A stretch of 38,378 nt of DNA from an uncultured Pirellulaceae bacterium. GTDB taxonomy: Bacteria > Planctomycetota > Planctomycetia > Pirellulales > Pirellulaceae. Position numbers and translations under genes: made by a program. Shown piece after piece: positions 6,258-14,576 of the stretch. Position 1 is the stretch's first letter. Each line of letters starts with the position of its first letter. Below the pieces are notes generated by a model. The model made no database searches. It saw nothing but the letters and a program-made list of their open reading frames with translations, and was not told the DNA's origin. The stretch spans positions 1-38,378 of the forward strand of contig CALCJM010000059.1 of the NCBI GenBank assembly GCA_937967505.1, given 5' to 3'.

Positions 6258-9239
6258 ATGAAATACTACCTTTCAATTGTTTTTCTGATGGTTGTATCCA
6301 TCGTCGGCGCTTCCGAAGTTGTGTTTGCAACCGATACGCGTCAAGTCATCAATATCGATTTCGATTGGAAGTATCAGGCAGGCGATATCAAGGGAGCCCA
6401 ACAGGCTGCTTTTCCCGACGCCGATTGGGCGTCTACAGATTTACCCCATGACTGGACGATCGAAGGGGAGTACGCCAAGGACAATCCGTCCGGTGGGCGC
6501 TGCGGTTATTTGCCAACGGGTGTGCTCTGGTATCGAAAAGCATTGGAACTTCCTGCCGATTGGAGCGGCAAACGTGTCGCGGTAAAATTTGACAGCGTGT
6601 TTATGAACAGTACCGTCTGGCTCAACGGGCAGCAACTTGGTGTGCGGCCCTACGGATATTTGAGTTTTTCGTACGATCTAACCGATCATCTGGTGCCAGG
6701 CAAAAATATCTTGGCGGTGCGAGTTGACAATACGCCGCAACCGTCCGGACGTTGGTACACCGGCACGGGAATCTTCGGTCACGTTGATTTGGTGGGAACC
6801 AACCCGGTGCATCTTGAAGGTGGCAACATCTTCTTTCGGACTGTCGAAGCAGACAAAACTCAGGCAACGGTGGAGGTCACCACGGAGTATGCCGACGCGC
6901 AAGGGGTTACGATTCGCAATGAATTGGTTGACGGCAGCAACGCTGTTGTTGCGATGTCCGAATCGCCAGCGTTAGAGGGAAAACTGGTGCAGAGTCTCAG
7001 TGTTTCTGATCCGCATCGCTGGAGTCTTGATGATCCCCATCTTTATACATTGCGGACCACCTTAATCTCCGGCGGGGAACCCGTTGATCAAATCGAAACG
7101 CGTGTTGGCATCCGGACGCTCAGCTTCAACGCAAAAACAGGGTTTCAGCTCAACGGCCGGTCGCTGAAAATGAAGGGAGTTTGTGAACACCACGATGGTG
7201 GTCCTGTTGGCGGAGCATTTCCGCGCAAGGTCTTGCGGGAGCGGATCGCCCTGTTGAAAACGATGGGCTGTAACGCAATCCGGACTGCACACAATCCCCG
7301 CACGCAAGACTTTTATGAATTGTGTGATGAATTGGGCATGATGGTGATGGACGAGATATTTGACGGTTGGCACCAGAAGGCGGAGGCGGACTATGGTGCT
7401 CGATTCTTTGCCCAATGGTGGAAACAGGATGTGGAATCGTGGGTGCGAACAAACCGGAATCACCCCTGCATTGTGATGTACTCGATTGGCAACGAAACGG
7501 GCCACGAGGACGCCTACGACATCACCGGCTACATCAAGAAATTTGATTCAACCCGGCCTACGACCGGTGGAACGGTTTACAAGGGGGTTGATATTCAGGG
7601 CTACAACGGGCCGGGCGGGGTACCCGGTTCAATGCAGAAGTTTCACAAAGATTTCCCGAATGAGATTTGCGTTCGAACCGAGGTGCCTCATACTTTGCAA
7701 ACACGTGGATTCTACCGTGTGAAAACCTGGTGGCGTGACAAACGCAAACCCCGCAATGTCATCCCCGAGTACGGATCTGAACAGATCTTTTTTGACGGCC
7801 ATCCGCGTTACAGTTCAAACTACGACAATTGTGGTGTTCGTATCTCTGCGCGGACCAGTTGGCGCGAGACGCGCGACATGCCCTGGATTATCGGCGAGTT
7901 CCGCTGGACGGGATTCGACTACATTGGCGAAGCCGCTTTTGGGGGTGGCAAATGGCCAGCCCGAATCTGGAACTTTGGCATTATTGATTTGGCGGGATTG
8001 CCAAAGGACCACTTCTGGTTTTATCAAAGCCAGTGGACGGATGAACCGATGGTTCACGTTCTCCCGCATTGGACGCATCGCTTTTTAAAGCCCGGCACGA
8101 TCGTTCCGGTGGTCGCCTATTCCAACTGTGATACGGTTGAGCTATTTCTCAATGACGAGTCATTGGGAAAGAAGACAGAAGATCCGGAATGGCTCGAGTT
8201 TGTTTGGAAGGTACCCTACGCGGCGGGTGAGCTAAAGGCGGTCGGGTATGTGGACGGGAAACCGGTGGCCGAAAAGAAATGGGTGACTTCCGGAAGCCCG
8301 GTACAGCTGCGGCTGGAAACGAACAACAATGAACTCGCACCGGACCGTCGGGATACCGCGACGGTCACTGTTTCTGCGCTCGATAAAAACGGCGATATCG
8401 TGCCGTGGGCAATGAATCGTGTTGAGTTCAAAATTGAGGGGCCGGTGAAAAATCTTGGTTTTGAGAATGGTGATCCGGTCGATGTGACGCAGCACCGTGT
8501 CAATCACCGTAATTTGTTTTATGGCTATGCACGCGGCTTTTTTCAGGCGACGGCAAACTCTGGCGATATCGGTTTAACCGCCGCGTCGATTTTGGGCGAC
8601 ACGGTCTTTAAGACAAAACAAACGGTCGCAATTGATGTTCGCAAGATCCAGCTGCGCGGCAACGGGCGCGATAGTGCCACCGAAATCCGCTATACGACCG
8701 ATGGCAGCGAACCAAAGAGTGGAAAGGTATATAAAAATCCGTTGGAGATTGAGCAAACGACGCTTGTTCGGGCAGTCGTCATGCGAGACGGAAACGCGCT
8801 GCTGGAGCTTGAGCAGGAGTTTGTCAAAGGCACTCGCCCACCGGTTACTGATCGGCGTTGGGGACCGCAGGCGAACGAGGATCCTGCCAAGCCAGGGAAG
8901 AAGCGCCAGAAGCCATTTTCCGGACCATTCGACAAACAGGTTGTCGGGAAATGGCAGTCGAAGGTCGCGACATTTGATTTCATGGCGACTGGGGAACTGA
9001 TCAAACGGGGCAAAGGATCGCCATCAAAATCAAAGCGTGGTTTTTGGTGGTATGACTACCCGGATGATGTTTTCGAAGACGTGGAAAATGCCGGAAGTGG
9101 AAGCATCCGCTGGCGCGGCTCTGGTGGGGGGAACCTTGAATTTCAAGATCAGTCGGCTGCCGTGTTGGAGTTCACCGAAGGCAACCGAACTTGGAATCTA
9201 ACCCGCGAAGAAAGCGCAATTGGTGAGCCTGCGAAATAG
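6258..9239 (+). CDS. Secreted glycoside hydrolase family 2 (beta-galactosidase-like)
   Basis: A 993-aa GH2 enzyme from the ATG at 6258; an in-frame ATG at 6222 would add 12 residues. Residues 1-24 form a signal peptide (hydrophobic LSIVFLMVV core, VFA before the cut), so it is exported. In order: a jelly-roll sugar-binding domain (about 33-190, LPHDWTIEGEY and GVLWYRK), an immunoglobulin-like domain, then the TIM barrel with NAIRTAHNP and SIGNETG, where Glu413 is the acid/base. Glu475 in RTEVPHTLQTRGFY aligns with the nucleophile motif SETAS of related GH2 enzymes, and GEFRWTGFDYIGE (546-558) lines the pocket. After a second Ig-like region comes a chitobiase-like C-terminal segment (YTTDGSEPKSG, about 812-822). 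A Lys/Pro linker and a further 90-residue domain not seen in standard beta-galactosidases end the protein. The substrate could be a beta-galactoside or another plant or algal glycan. Confidence 0.9.
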   Translation: MKYYLSIVFLMVVSIVGASEVVFATDTRQVINIDFDWKYQAGDIKGAQQAAFPDADWASTDLPHDWTIEGEYAKDNPSGGRCGYLPTGVLWYRKALELPADWSGKRVAVKFDSVFMNSTVWLNGQQLGVRPYGYLSFSYDLTDHLVPGKNILAVRVDNTPQPSGRWYTGTGIFGHVDLVGTNPVHLEGGNIFFRTVEADKTQATVEVTTEYADAQGVTIRNELVDGSNAVVAMSESPALEGKLVQSLSVSDPHRWSLDDPHLYTLRTTLISGGEPVDQIETRVGIRTLSFNAKTGFQLNGRSLKMKGVCEHHDGGPVGGAFPRKVLRERIALLKTMGCNAIRTAHNPRTQDFYELCDELGMMVMDEIFDGWHQKAEADYGARFFAQWWKQDVESWVRTNRNHPCIVMYSIGNETGHEDAYDITGYIKKFDSTRPTTGGTVYKGVDIQGYNGPGGVPGSMQKFHKDFPNEICVRTEVPHTLQTRGFYRVKTWWRDKRKPRNVIPEYGSEQIFFDGHPRYSSNYDNCGVRISARTSWRETRDMPWIIGEFRWTGFDYIGEAAFGGGKWPARIWNFGIIDLAGLPKDHFWFYQSQWTDEPMVHVLPHWTHRFLKPGTIVPVVAYSNCDTVELFLNDESLGKKTEDPEWLEFVWKVPYAAGELKAVGYVDGKPVAEKKWVTSGSPVQLRLETNNNELAPDRRDTATVTVSALDKNGDIVPWAMNRVEFKIEGPVKNLGFENGDPVDVTQHRVNHRNLFYGYARGFFQATANSGDIGLTAASILGDTVFKTKQTVAIDVRKIQLRGNGRDSATEIRYTTDGSEPKSGKVYKNPLEIEQTTLVRAVVMRDGNALLELEQEFVKGTRPPVTDRRWGPQANEDPAKPGKKRQKPFSGPFDKQVVGKWQSKVATFDFMATGELIKRGKGSPSKSKRGFWWYDYPDDVFEDVENAGSGSIRWRGSGGGNLEFQDQSAAVLEFTEGNRTWNLTREESAIGEPAK

Positions 9240-9246
9240 CGATGCA

Positions 9247-9283
9247 GGCTTGATGGGTTTGGTCGGTGGGAACCGGCCAAGCC
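9247..9283 (+). terminator. Possible hairpin after the GH2 gene
   Basis: GGCTT (9247-9251) pairs with AAGCC (9279-9283) and GGTCGG (9261-9266) with CCGGCC (9273-9278), leaving a 9-nt bulge on the left and a 6-nt loop. It starts 8 bases after the stop codon. There is no T-run, so intrinsic termination is uncertain. Confidence 0.3.
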
Positions 9284-9443
9284 CGGATTGACGCGCTGGC
9301 TGATGCGATTACCCGGCAAATCAAACCGCTTATGTAGACAGTGTTGCGGTGCAACATCGGGCTAATTGCTCAAACCTTCGTCTTGACGAACGGACCAGCG
9401 ACTGATATCTACGTCTGTCGCTCCGGTTTTAAGAGTTTCTGTC

Positions 9444-10928
9444 TTGAGTCAATCCGCATTTTTTTTCAAAGTTTGGTCGTTTCTGTTGGCTGTAGGTGTC
9501 ATCTGTGCCAGCACCGCGCTGTCGCACGCGCAGAGACCTCGTTTTGCCGACCCTTTTGGAAACCAAGCCGGGAATTTGGGGCAAGCGGGCAATGTGGGCT
9601 TGCCGCAAAGTGGTTTGATCACCTCCGCCATACAGAATGCACCGCAGCTGCCTGCGTTGGTACAACCGGGTGCGCCCACCGCTAACTTTAATCCTGGCGC
9701 GTTTCCGCAAATTCAGCCACCGGGGAATGTTGGTAACATCCCGACGCTGGATTTGCCACGTTCGGGGCAGGCATTTTCCAATCAGATTTTCCCCGGACGC
9801 GATCCCTCGCAGTATCAATTACAACCGTTTCCGATCTTTCCAAACCCCGCCAGATTACCTTCTGCGGCGATTCAGCCGCCAGCCGGTTTTCCACCAGCCA
9901 ATTTTCCGGGTGGTCCTCCACCGGCGATCGGGTTTCAGAATGTGCCTCCGTCTGGGTTTAACAGCGTCTTGCCTGATGCGCGTATCGGTCAGCCTCAGTA
10001 CAACTACGGCAGTGACGGTTATGGGAATCGTTGGCCGTACCAGGGAACCGGGTCTAACTGGCTGCCAGCGATCGACTGGAGTTGGCCTCGTCAACAATGG
10101 CAGCGCTTTCAAACCCAGTTTCTGCCGCGCGTCTTGGAGCGTCCACGTTTTCGGCATACCTATTTGCATGGCAGCAATCGCAACGGCATCAACGGGAATG
10201 AGCTGGACATCAACGATATCGAGGTGGCTACTACGCTGACGGTGCCCAATTTTCTGCAAAGCCAGCAGCCATTGCGGATCAGTCCCGGATTCATCGCGTC
10301 GTTCTGGGACGGACCGGACACACCGTCCACCGGTTTTGATCTGCCTGCCAGAGCGTTTGGAGCGTATCTGGGAATGGATCATGTCACAGACCTTGCCAAA
10401 ACCTCGGGCTTGGAGAGTAATTTTACCGTGGGCGTCTACAGTGACTATGAAAATTACTCCTCGGACGCGATACGACTGACCGGGCGATTGTTGGGGTGGC
10501 AGCGCATTAACGAATACACGGTGGGCAAACTTGGTGTGGAATATTTGGACCGGATAAAGGTGAAACTGCTTCCTGCGGTCGGGCTGTTTATGTCCCCCAA
10601 TGCGGACATGAAATTCGATCTGTATTTTCCCCGCACCAAACTGGCTCACCGAATCCCCAACGTCGGCAACTACGAGATGTGGGCTTATGCTGGCGGTGAG
10701 TACGGAGGGGGGAGCTGGGCCATCGAACGGATCGATGGCAGTAACGACCAAGTCGATATCAACGACGTGCGGGCGTTCATTGGTGTCGAATGGATTGGGC
10801 CGCGGCGGGTGACCGGATTTTTTGATTTTGGGTACGCGTTTGAGCGCGAGTTGGTTTACCGATCCAATCCGCTGAATGATCTGGAGTTGCAGGATACCCT
10901 AATGGTGCGTTCGGGATTGGCGTTCTGA
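9444..10928 (+). CDS. Outer-membrane beta-barrel protein with a proline/asparagine-rich N-terminal region
   Basis: The gene starts with TTG at 9444; no better start gives the signal peptide (hydrophobic WSFLLAVGVICAS, cut likely after SHA at residue 29). Residues 30-235 are low-complexity and rich in Pro, Asn, Gly and Phe, with no domain. Residues from about 235 to 494 show alternating strands of aromatic and hydrophobic residues, such as EVATTLTVPNFL, NFTVGVYSDYEN, YTVGKLGVEYLDRIKVKLLPAVGLFM and RRVTGFFDFGYAFERELVY. The protein ends in Phe after VRSGLA, as outer-membrane barrels recognised by BamA do. I recall similar planctomycete proteins annotated as DUF6268-like barrels, but cannot confirm the match. 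The role may be porin-like or structural. It converges with the cytochrome gene 40 bp downstream. Confidence 0.78.
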   Translation: MSQSAFFFKVWSFLLAVGVICASTALSHAQRPRFADPFGNQAGNLGQAGNVGLPQSGLITSAIQNAPQLPALVQPGAPTANFNPGAFPQIQPPGNVGNIPTLDLPRSGQAFSNQIFPGRDPSQYQLQPFPIFPNPARLPSAAIQPPAGFPPANFPGGPPPAIGFQNVPPSGFNSVLPDARIGQPQYNYGSDGYGNRWPYQGTGSNWLPAIDWSWPRQQWQRFQTQFLPRVLERPRFRHTYLHGSNRNGINGNELDINDIEVATTLTVPNFLQSQQPLRISPGFIASFWDGPDTPSTGFDLPARAFGAYLGMDHVTDLAKTSGLESNFTVGVYSDYENYSSDAIRLTGRLLGWQRINEYTVGKLGVEYLDRIKVKLLPAVGLFMSPNADMKFDLYFPRTKLAHRIPNVGNYEMWAYAGGEYGGGSWAIERIDGSNDQVDINDVRAFIGVEWIGPRRVTGFFDFGYAFERELVYRSNPLNDLELQDTLMVRSGLAF

Positions 10929-10968
10929 TCCGGACGCTCGTCAGACGGTCATAGCGCTCCTGTGGCAT

Positions 10969-11973
10969 CTATCGCCAGTCCGCATGACAATCGGCACAGG
11001 ACTGGCCGATTTGGTTGGTTGCCGCTGAAGCGCGACTGAAATCTCCAGTCTGGGTGGCGGATTTTAGTTCGACGGCTGCACTTTGCATCTGCTGGGCGAA
11101 CGCAACATAGTCGTCTTCTTCGGCGTCGGGCATTCCCTCCAGCAAAATGACTCGTGCCATCATGGCGATCATGTTGGCTTCCTGGTCGATGTCGCCACCA
11201 GCACCCCGGAACGCGTTCTGATTGGCCGTGTATTTCTTCAGATTCTCATTGGCCGATTCCAGTCGAACCATTAACGGTGACCGATTGGCTGCGGCGGACC
11301 AGTCAATGGTCTCCGGAGCCGGATCGGTGGCGACGATTGAACCACCACGCACCAACTCCTGTAGTTCCTCTTTGCGAGTTTTACAGAAGTGGAAACCGGT
11401 CGCCGCGCCCGTTCGGGAGGAAACGGCCGCCTTTTGAAACAGCATCTGGGCCGCCGGTGCGTGTTTTGACCACCTGATATCGCCATCGTACTGTCGAATC
11501 ACCGCAAACAGCACCGACAGCATCTCAAAACATTGGTTTACCTCACCAAATTTGGTTTGGAACACCACGGGTGTTGTCACCAGTCGGCTGACGGCCTGCT
11601 GCTGGGCTTTGACTTCGTCTTCGATAGCCGCCGCGTCCACCAGCGTTTTCCAGGAATCGCGTCCCGCACTGACAGAGGTGGCCTGGTCGTCGGATGTGAC
11701 TTTCGAGTCTGCCGCCAACGCGTTCGCATCGGGACGTGGACCGATGATCGCTTCGGCGTAGACATCACGAAAAAACAGTGGATCGTTGGGTTGTGCGCCG
11801 GTCCCGTTGCCAAATGTGGGCCGTTTTACGCGCTTCACCCGGCGTACCTTCTGCGGCGTTGGTTTTTCCTGCCCGGCGACGTTGTCGCACAGGATGGGTG
11901 CAACCAACAGCAGCACTACGGCGATCTTGAACAGCACGGTGGCGTCAGATTGGAAATGAGTTTTTGAGATCAA
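10969..11973 (-). CDS. Exported monohaem cytochrome c'-like protein
   Basis: A 334-aa protein with an N-terminal signal or anchor (LFKIAVVLLLVAPILC, about 14-29) followed by a very basic stretch (KVRRVKRVKRP). The C-terminus holds a single covalent haem site, CADCH (326-330), four residues from the end, where class II cytochromes (cytochrome c' and c-556 family) carry theirs. The preceding 200 residues are helical with conserved-looking features such as FEMLSVLFAVIRQYDGDIRW, AAQMLFQKAA and LKSATQTGDFSRASAATNQIGQS, consistent with the four-helix bundle. An unusual insert of about 120 residues lies between the signal and the bundle. It is the second gene of an operon, 9 bp after the HtrA-like gene, which suggests a shared periplasmic role in electron transfer or gas/redox sensing. 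The haem ligand on the other face cannot be assigned with confidence. Confidence 0.8.
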   Translation of the reverse strand: MISKTHFQSDATVLFKIAVVLLLVAPILCDNVAGQEKPTPQKVRRVKRVKRPTFGNGTGAQPNDPLFFRDVYAEAIIGPRPDANALAADSKVTSDDQATSVSAGRDSWKTLVDAAAIEDEVKAQQQAVSRLVTTPVVFQTKFGEVNQCFEMLSVLFAVIRQYDGDIRWSKHAPAAQMLFQKAAVSSRTGAATGFHFCKTRKEELQELVRGGSIVATDPAPETIDWSAAANRSPLMVRLESANENLKKYTANQNAFRGAGGDIDQEANMIAMMARVILLEGMPDAEEDDYVAFAQQMQSAAVELKSATQTGDFSRASAATNQIGQSCADCHADWR

Positions 11974-11982
11974 ATTGAGGTC

Positions 11983-14169
11983 CTAATGACGATTGAGCGT
12001 GTTGGTCCAGGCGGCAACTTCCGGCAGCAGTTCAATCAGCCGCACGGCATGTTGGGGGGATTTGTAGGCAGGGAATTTTTTCCTCTTTAACAGCGCGATG
12101 ATTTTGTCCAGTCGATTCACCGATTTAAACTCTTCTGAATGGGCGAAATACATCAGCAAACGCTCGCCCGGTCGAGTTTCGACCTGCGGTAAGCGCGAGG
12201 GGAACAGCGCGTCGAACATCACCAGTCCGTGAAACTGGTCGCGATGGGTAAACGCAGTCAAACAGGCCATCGTCCCGGCCGTTTTTTCGCCTCCGATCGC
12301 CACGCGCGCCGGGTCAAACGGGACTTTCCTGGCCAGCCGTTGTACTGCCTTGCCAATAAACTCATGCTCGCCCGGGGTCCATGATTTTTGATCCAGCGAC
12401 TGGGGAATCAGCAGCATCAGATTACATCGTTGGCAATCCGCCGCAGTGGCCTTGAGTGTTTCGGCCGAATCGTGAGCGCCGGGCTCCGATACCCAAACGA
12501 ACAAACCAGGTTTGCCAACGGTGGCGAAGTCATTTTCAGGCACGATTGCGAAACAGCGGTTGGAAGAATCGGCAACCGAGATCTCGACCACCGTTGCTTC
12601 TCCTGCGGTGTCGGCGGGCACCGGCACAACCTCGGGCAGGTCTGATGGTGGCCGGGCGCTGGTTGGCACAGCGGTCAGTTTCAACGGATCGCGACCGGAT
12701 TCGTCGGTGCCCCGGTCGGAAGTCGCGACCGTCAGTTCCAGCTCCTGCCCGGCCGACAACTGATTAATGCGTTGTTGGAAATCGTCCCAGGAATCGGTCG
12801 CTTCCCCGTCAACGGTCAGAATGGCTTGTCCGGCCTTCAGTCCGGCGTTCTGAGCAGGGCTGTCGGGTAGCACGTGCCCAATTTTCAGGCTGTCGCTGGT
12901 ATTGTCGGCGTCCGGATTGACACCGATGGAAGCGGGTACCACGCCGATGGCAAGTTCTTCAAACGGTTCGATTTTATCAGTCAGCGTTGCGGTCAGGGTG
13001 AGAGTTTGGGTGTCACGCAGGACCGAGATGTTGACGACATCACCGGCGATTTTGGCCCCCAGTAAATGCTTCATCTGGGCGTGGCTGACGAGTTCTTTTC
13101 CGTCGATGGCCAGCAATTTGTCACCGGCTTCCACTCCGGCCCTGTCTGCCGGTGATTTGGGGTAGCAGTAACCAATAAAGGGCGTGTCGGCGAAAATATC
13201 TTTGCCCTTCATCGACACCCCCAACAGTCCGCGGTGAAGGTCGTTGCCGCTGGCCAGTTGGTCGATCATGCGCTGGTAGCCAGCCAAAGGTACGGCGAAA
13301 CCGATCCCGGAATCGTACCAGTCCGCGCCGGCTTCCACGTCGGTGTCATCGGGGGCCAAAGGGCAGAGGATACCGATCACGTCGCCTGAAAGTGTGATCA
13401 GGGGACCGCCGTAGTTGGCGCGAGAAACGCGCGCGTCGGTTTGGATGGCCCGATTCCAGATTCTTCCTAGGGCGCTGACGATCCCCACCGAAAGCCCCGG
13501 TTTCTTTTCGTCGTAGACCTTGCCCACCGCGATCACGGTTTGTCCGGTGCGAATGATTTGTTCTGCGGGCGGCATGGAGATGGGATGAAATGGAAAACGG
13601 GTGTCCGGTTCTGCCTGCAACAGCACCAGATTACGACTGTGGTCGGTAGCAACGATCGACGCGATAAAACGGCGAGTTTCCGTTTCAGATGCAACCGTGT
13701 TTGAAGGAAGAACGTTAGCAGAAGCTGCTGAAGTTGGTGGGGCAACCGTTTTCAGGAAAATGCTCGACGGCGTCCCGCGCAGATTGTAGGCCGCAGTTAA
13801 AAACAGTCCTGAATCCGAAACGCAGATGGCTGTTGACAGACCACTGCCTTTGACGCCGCCAAGTGTTTCGATTCGCGCCACCGATGGGGCTATAAATTCA
13901 ACCGCCCGTTTAACAGCCTGTTCTTCCAATTGAACAAGGTCCTCGTCGGCAGTGTCGGGAGGATCGGCAGGTGCCTTCGGCGCGCTGTTTAATTCGATGC
14001 TACCACTTAGCTGGCTGGAAACTGGCAGCACAGCGGGCTTAACCGCTTCCTGAGCCACCACCGGTCGAACGTGAGAGAACCACATCACCAGCAAGACGCA
14101 GAGGGCAAGTGCAGCAAATAAATTTGCTTTTGCGGAAGACGTTTGACGGAAAAATTGTGGCGGTTGCAT
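11983..14169 (-). CDS. HtrA-like pseudoprotease with two PDZ domains and a hydrolase-like C-terminal domain
   Basis: A 728-aa exported protein. Residues about 17-40 form a signal or anchor segment ending VVAQ. Residues 83-305 have the trypsin/HtrA fold, but each catalytic position is replaced. In the HtrA order, GLFLTAAYNL puts Tyr128 where His belongs, SRNLVLLQA puts Asn180 for Asp, and ANYGGPL puts Tyr253 for Ser in GNSGGPL. It should therefore not cleave peptides. PDZ1 (about 312-398) contains SPADRAGVEAGDKLLAIDG and PDZ2 (about 405-500) contains SPAQNAGLKAGQAILTVDG. After a linker, residues 535-720 resemble an alpha/beta hydrolase, with VAIGGEKTAGTMACLTA at the nucleophile elbow, but the expected Ser is also missing. 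It is first in an operon with the cytochrome gene 9 bp downstream. A role in binding or scaffolding envelope proteins is likely. Confidence 0.82.
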   Translation of the reverse strand: MQPPQFFRQTSSAKANLFAALALCVLLVMWFSHVRPVVAQEAVKPAVLPVSSQLSGSIELNSAPKAPADPPDTADEDLVQLEEQAVKRAVEFIAPSVARIETLGGVKGSGLSTAICVSDSGLFLTAAYNLRGTPSSIFLKTVAPPTSAASANVLPSNTVASETETRRFIASIVATDHSRNLVLLQAEPDTRFPFHPISMPPAEQIIRTGQTVIAVGKVYDEKKPGLSVGIVSALGRIWNRAIQTDARVSRANYGGPLITLSGDVIGILCPLAPDDTDVEAGADWYDSGIGFAVPLAGYQRMIDQLASGNDLHRGLLGVSMKGKDIFADTPFIGYCYPKSPADRAGVEAGDKLLAIDGKELVSHAQMKHLLGAKIAGDVVNISVLRDTQTLTLTATLTDKIEPFEELAIGVVPASIGVNPDADNTSDSLKIGHVLPDSPAQNAGLKAGQAILTVDGEATDSWDDFQQRINQLSAGQELELTVATSDRGTDESGRDPLKLTAVPTSARPPSDLPEVVPVPADTAGEATVVEISVADSSNRCFAIVPENDFATVGKPGLFVWVSEPGAHDSAETLKATAADCQRCNLMLLIPQSLDQKSWTPGEHEFIGKAVQRLARKVPFDPARVAIGGEKTAGTMACLTAFTHRDQFHGLVMFDALFPSRLPQVETRPGERLLMYFAHSEEFKSVNRLDKIIALLKRKKFPAYKSPQHAVRLIELLPEVAAWTNTLNRH

Positions 14170-14576
14170 GGCTGGCCGGGTTTCGTTTTAAAATCAGAAA
14201 CAGCGTCTGGATTGCAGTGCGTTAAAGAGAGCAAAAACGGCAAAAATGGCAGGCTTAATTGCACCGTGATTGGTGATGTGGCAACGCAGCAAACCTTATT
14301 TTACCGCAATGCAGATGGGAGAACGAGTCCCTCGGCGATCCACACTGATTCGCATTGATTCGTGTTGAACTACTTAACCGGTTGACGGAGCGTTCGCAGA
14401 ATGCAGGTTGGGAGAAGGGTAAAACTGCTGTCATTGTATCGACATTTGCCGTGGGAGATTCGGGTTGACGGAAAATCGCAGATCCGGAGAATTTAACAAA
14501 TCGACAGGATGTCGATGTGGATTTGCGTCCGAGACGCAACGGTTTTTCAATGGCGACCGCCAGGCAAGGAGGCCTT
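14170..14576. other. Divergent intergenic region
   Basis: It separates the minus-strand HtrA-like operon from the MurE-like gene. It holds a direct repeat TGATTCGCAT/TGATTCGTGT near 14347-14363, within a stretch reminiscent of sequences dispersed in planctomycete genomes. A TTGACG lies at 14465-14470 but has no good -10 at the right distance. The last 60 bases could be coding if translation starts at the ATG at 14517 rather than at GTG 14577. Confidence 0.4.
14567..14572 (+). promoter_or_regulatory. Strong Shine-Dalgarno site selecting the GTG start at 14577
   Basis: AGGAGG (preceded by another A) ends 4 bases before the GTG at 14577. Strong sites of this kind are rare in the window, so it favours GTG 14577 over the in-frame ATGs at 14517 and 14550, which have none. 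Confidence 0.55.

Noticed and set aside
9383-9411. TTGACG-N17-TATCTA as a promoter for the barrel gene
   Set aside because: The -35 is good but the -10 matches only three of six consensus bases.
9855-10751. A 298-codon minus-strand reading frame
   Set aside because: It is antisense to the outer-membrane barrel gene, whose signal peptide and C-terminal Phe are convincing; the antisense product is Arg-rich with no domain.
14255-14539. A 94-codon minus-strand frame in the gap before the MurE-like gene
   Set aside because: Its product is Ser/Arg-rich without any motif, and part of it overlaps a direct repeat of the kind that often yields spurious small genes in planctomycetes.
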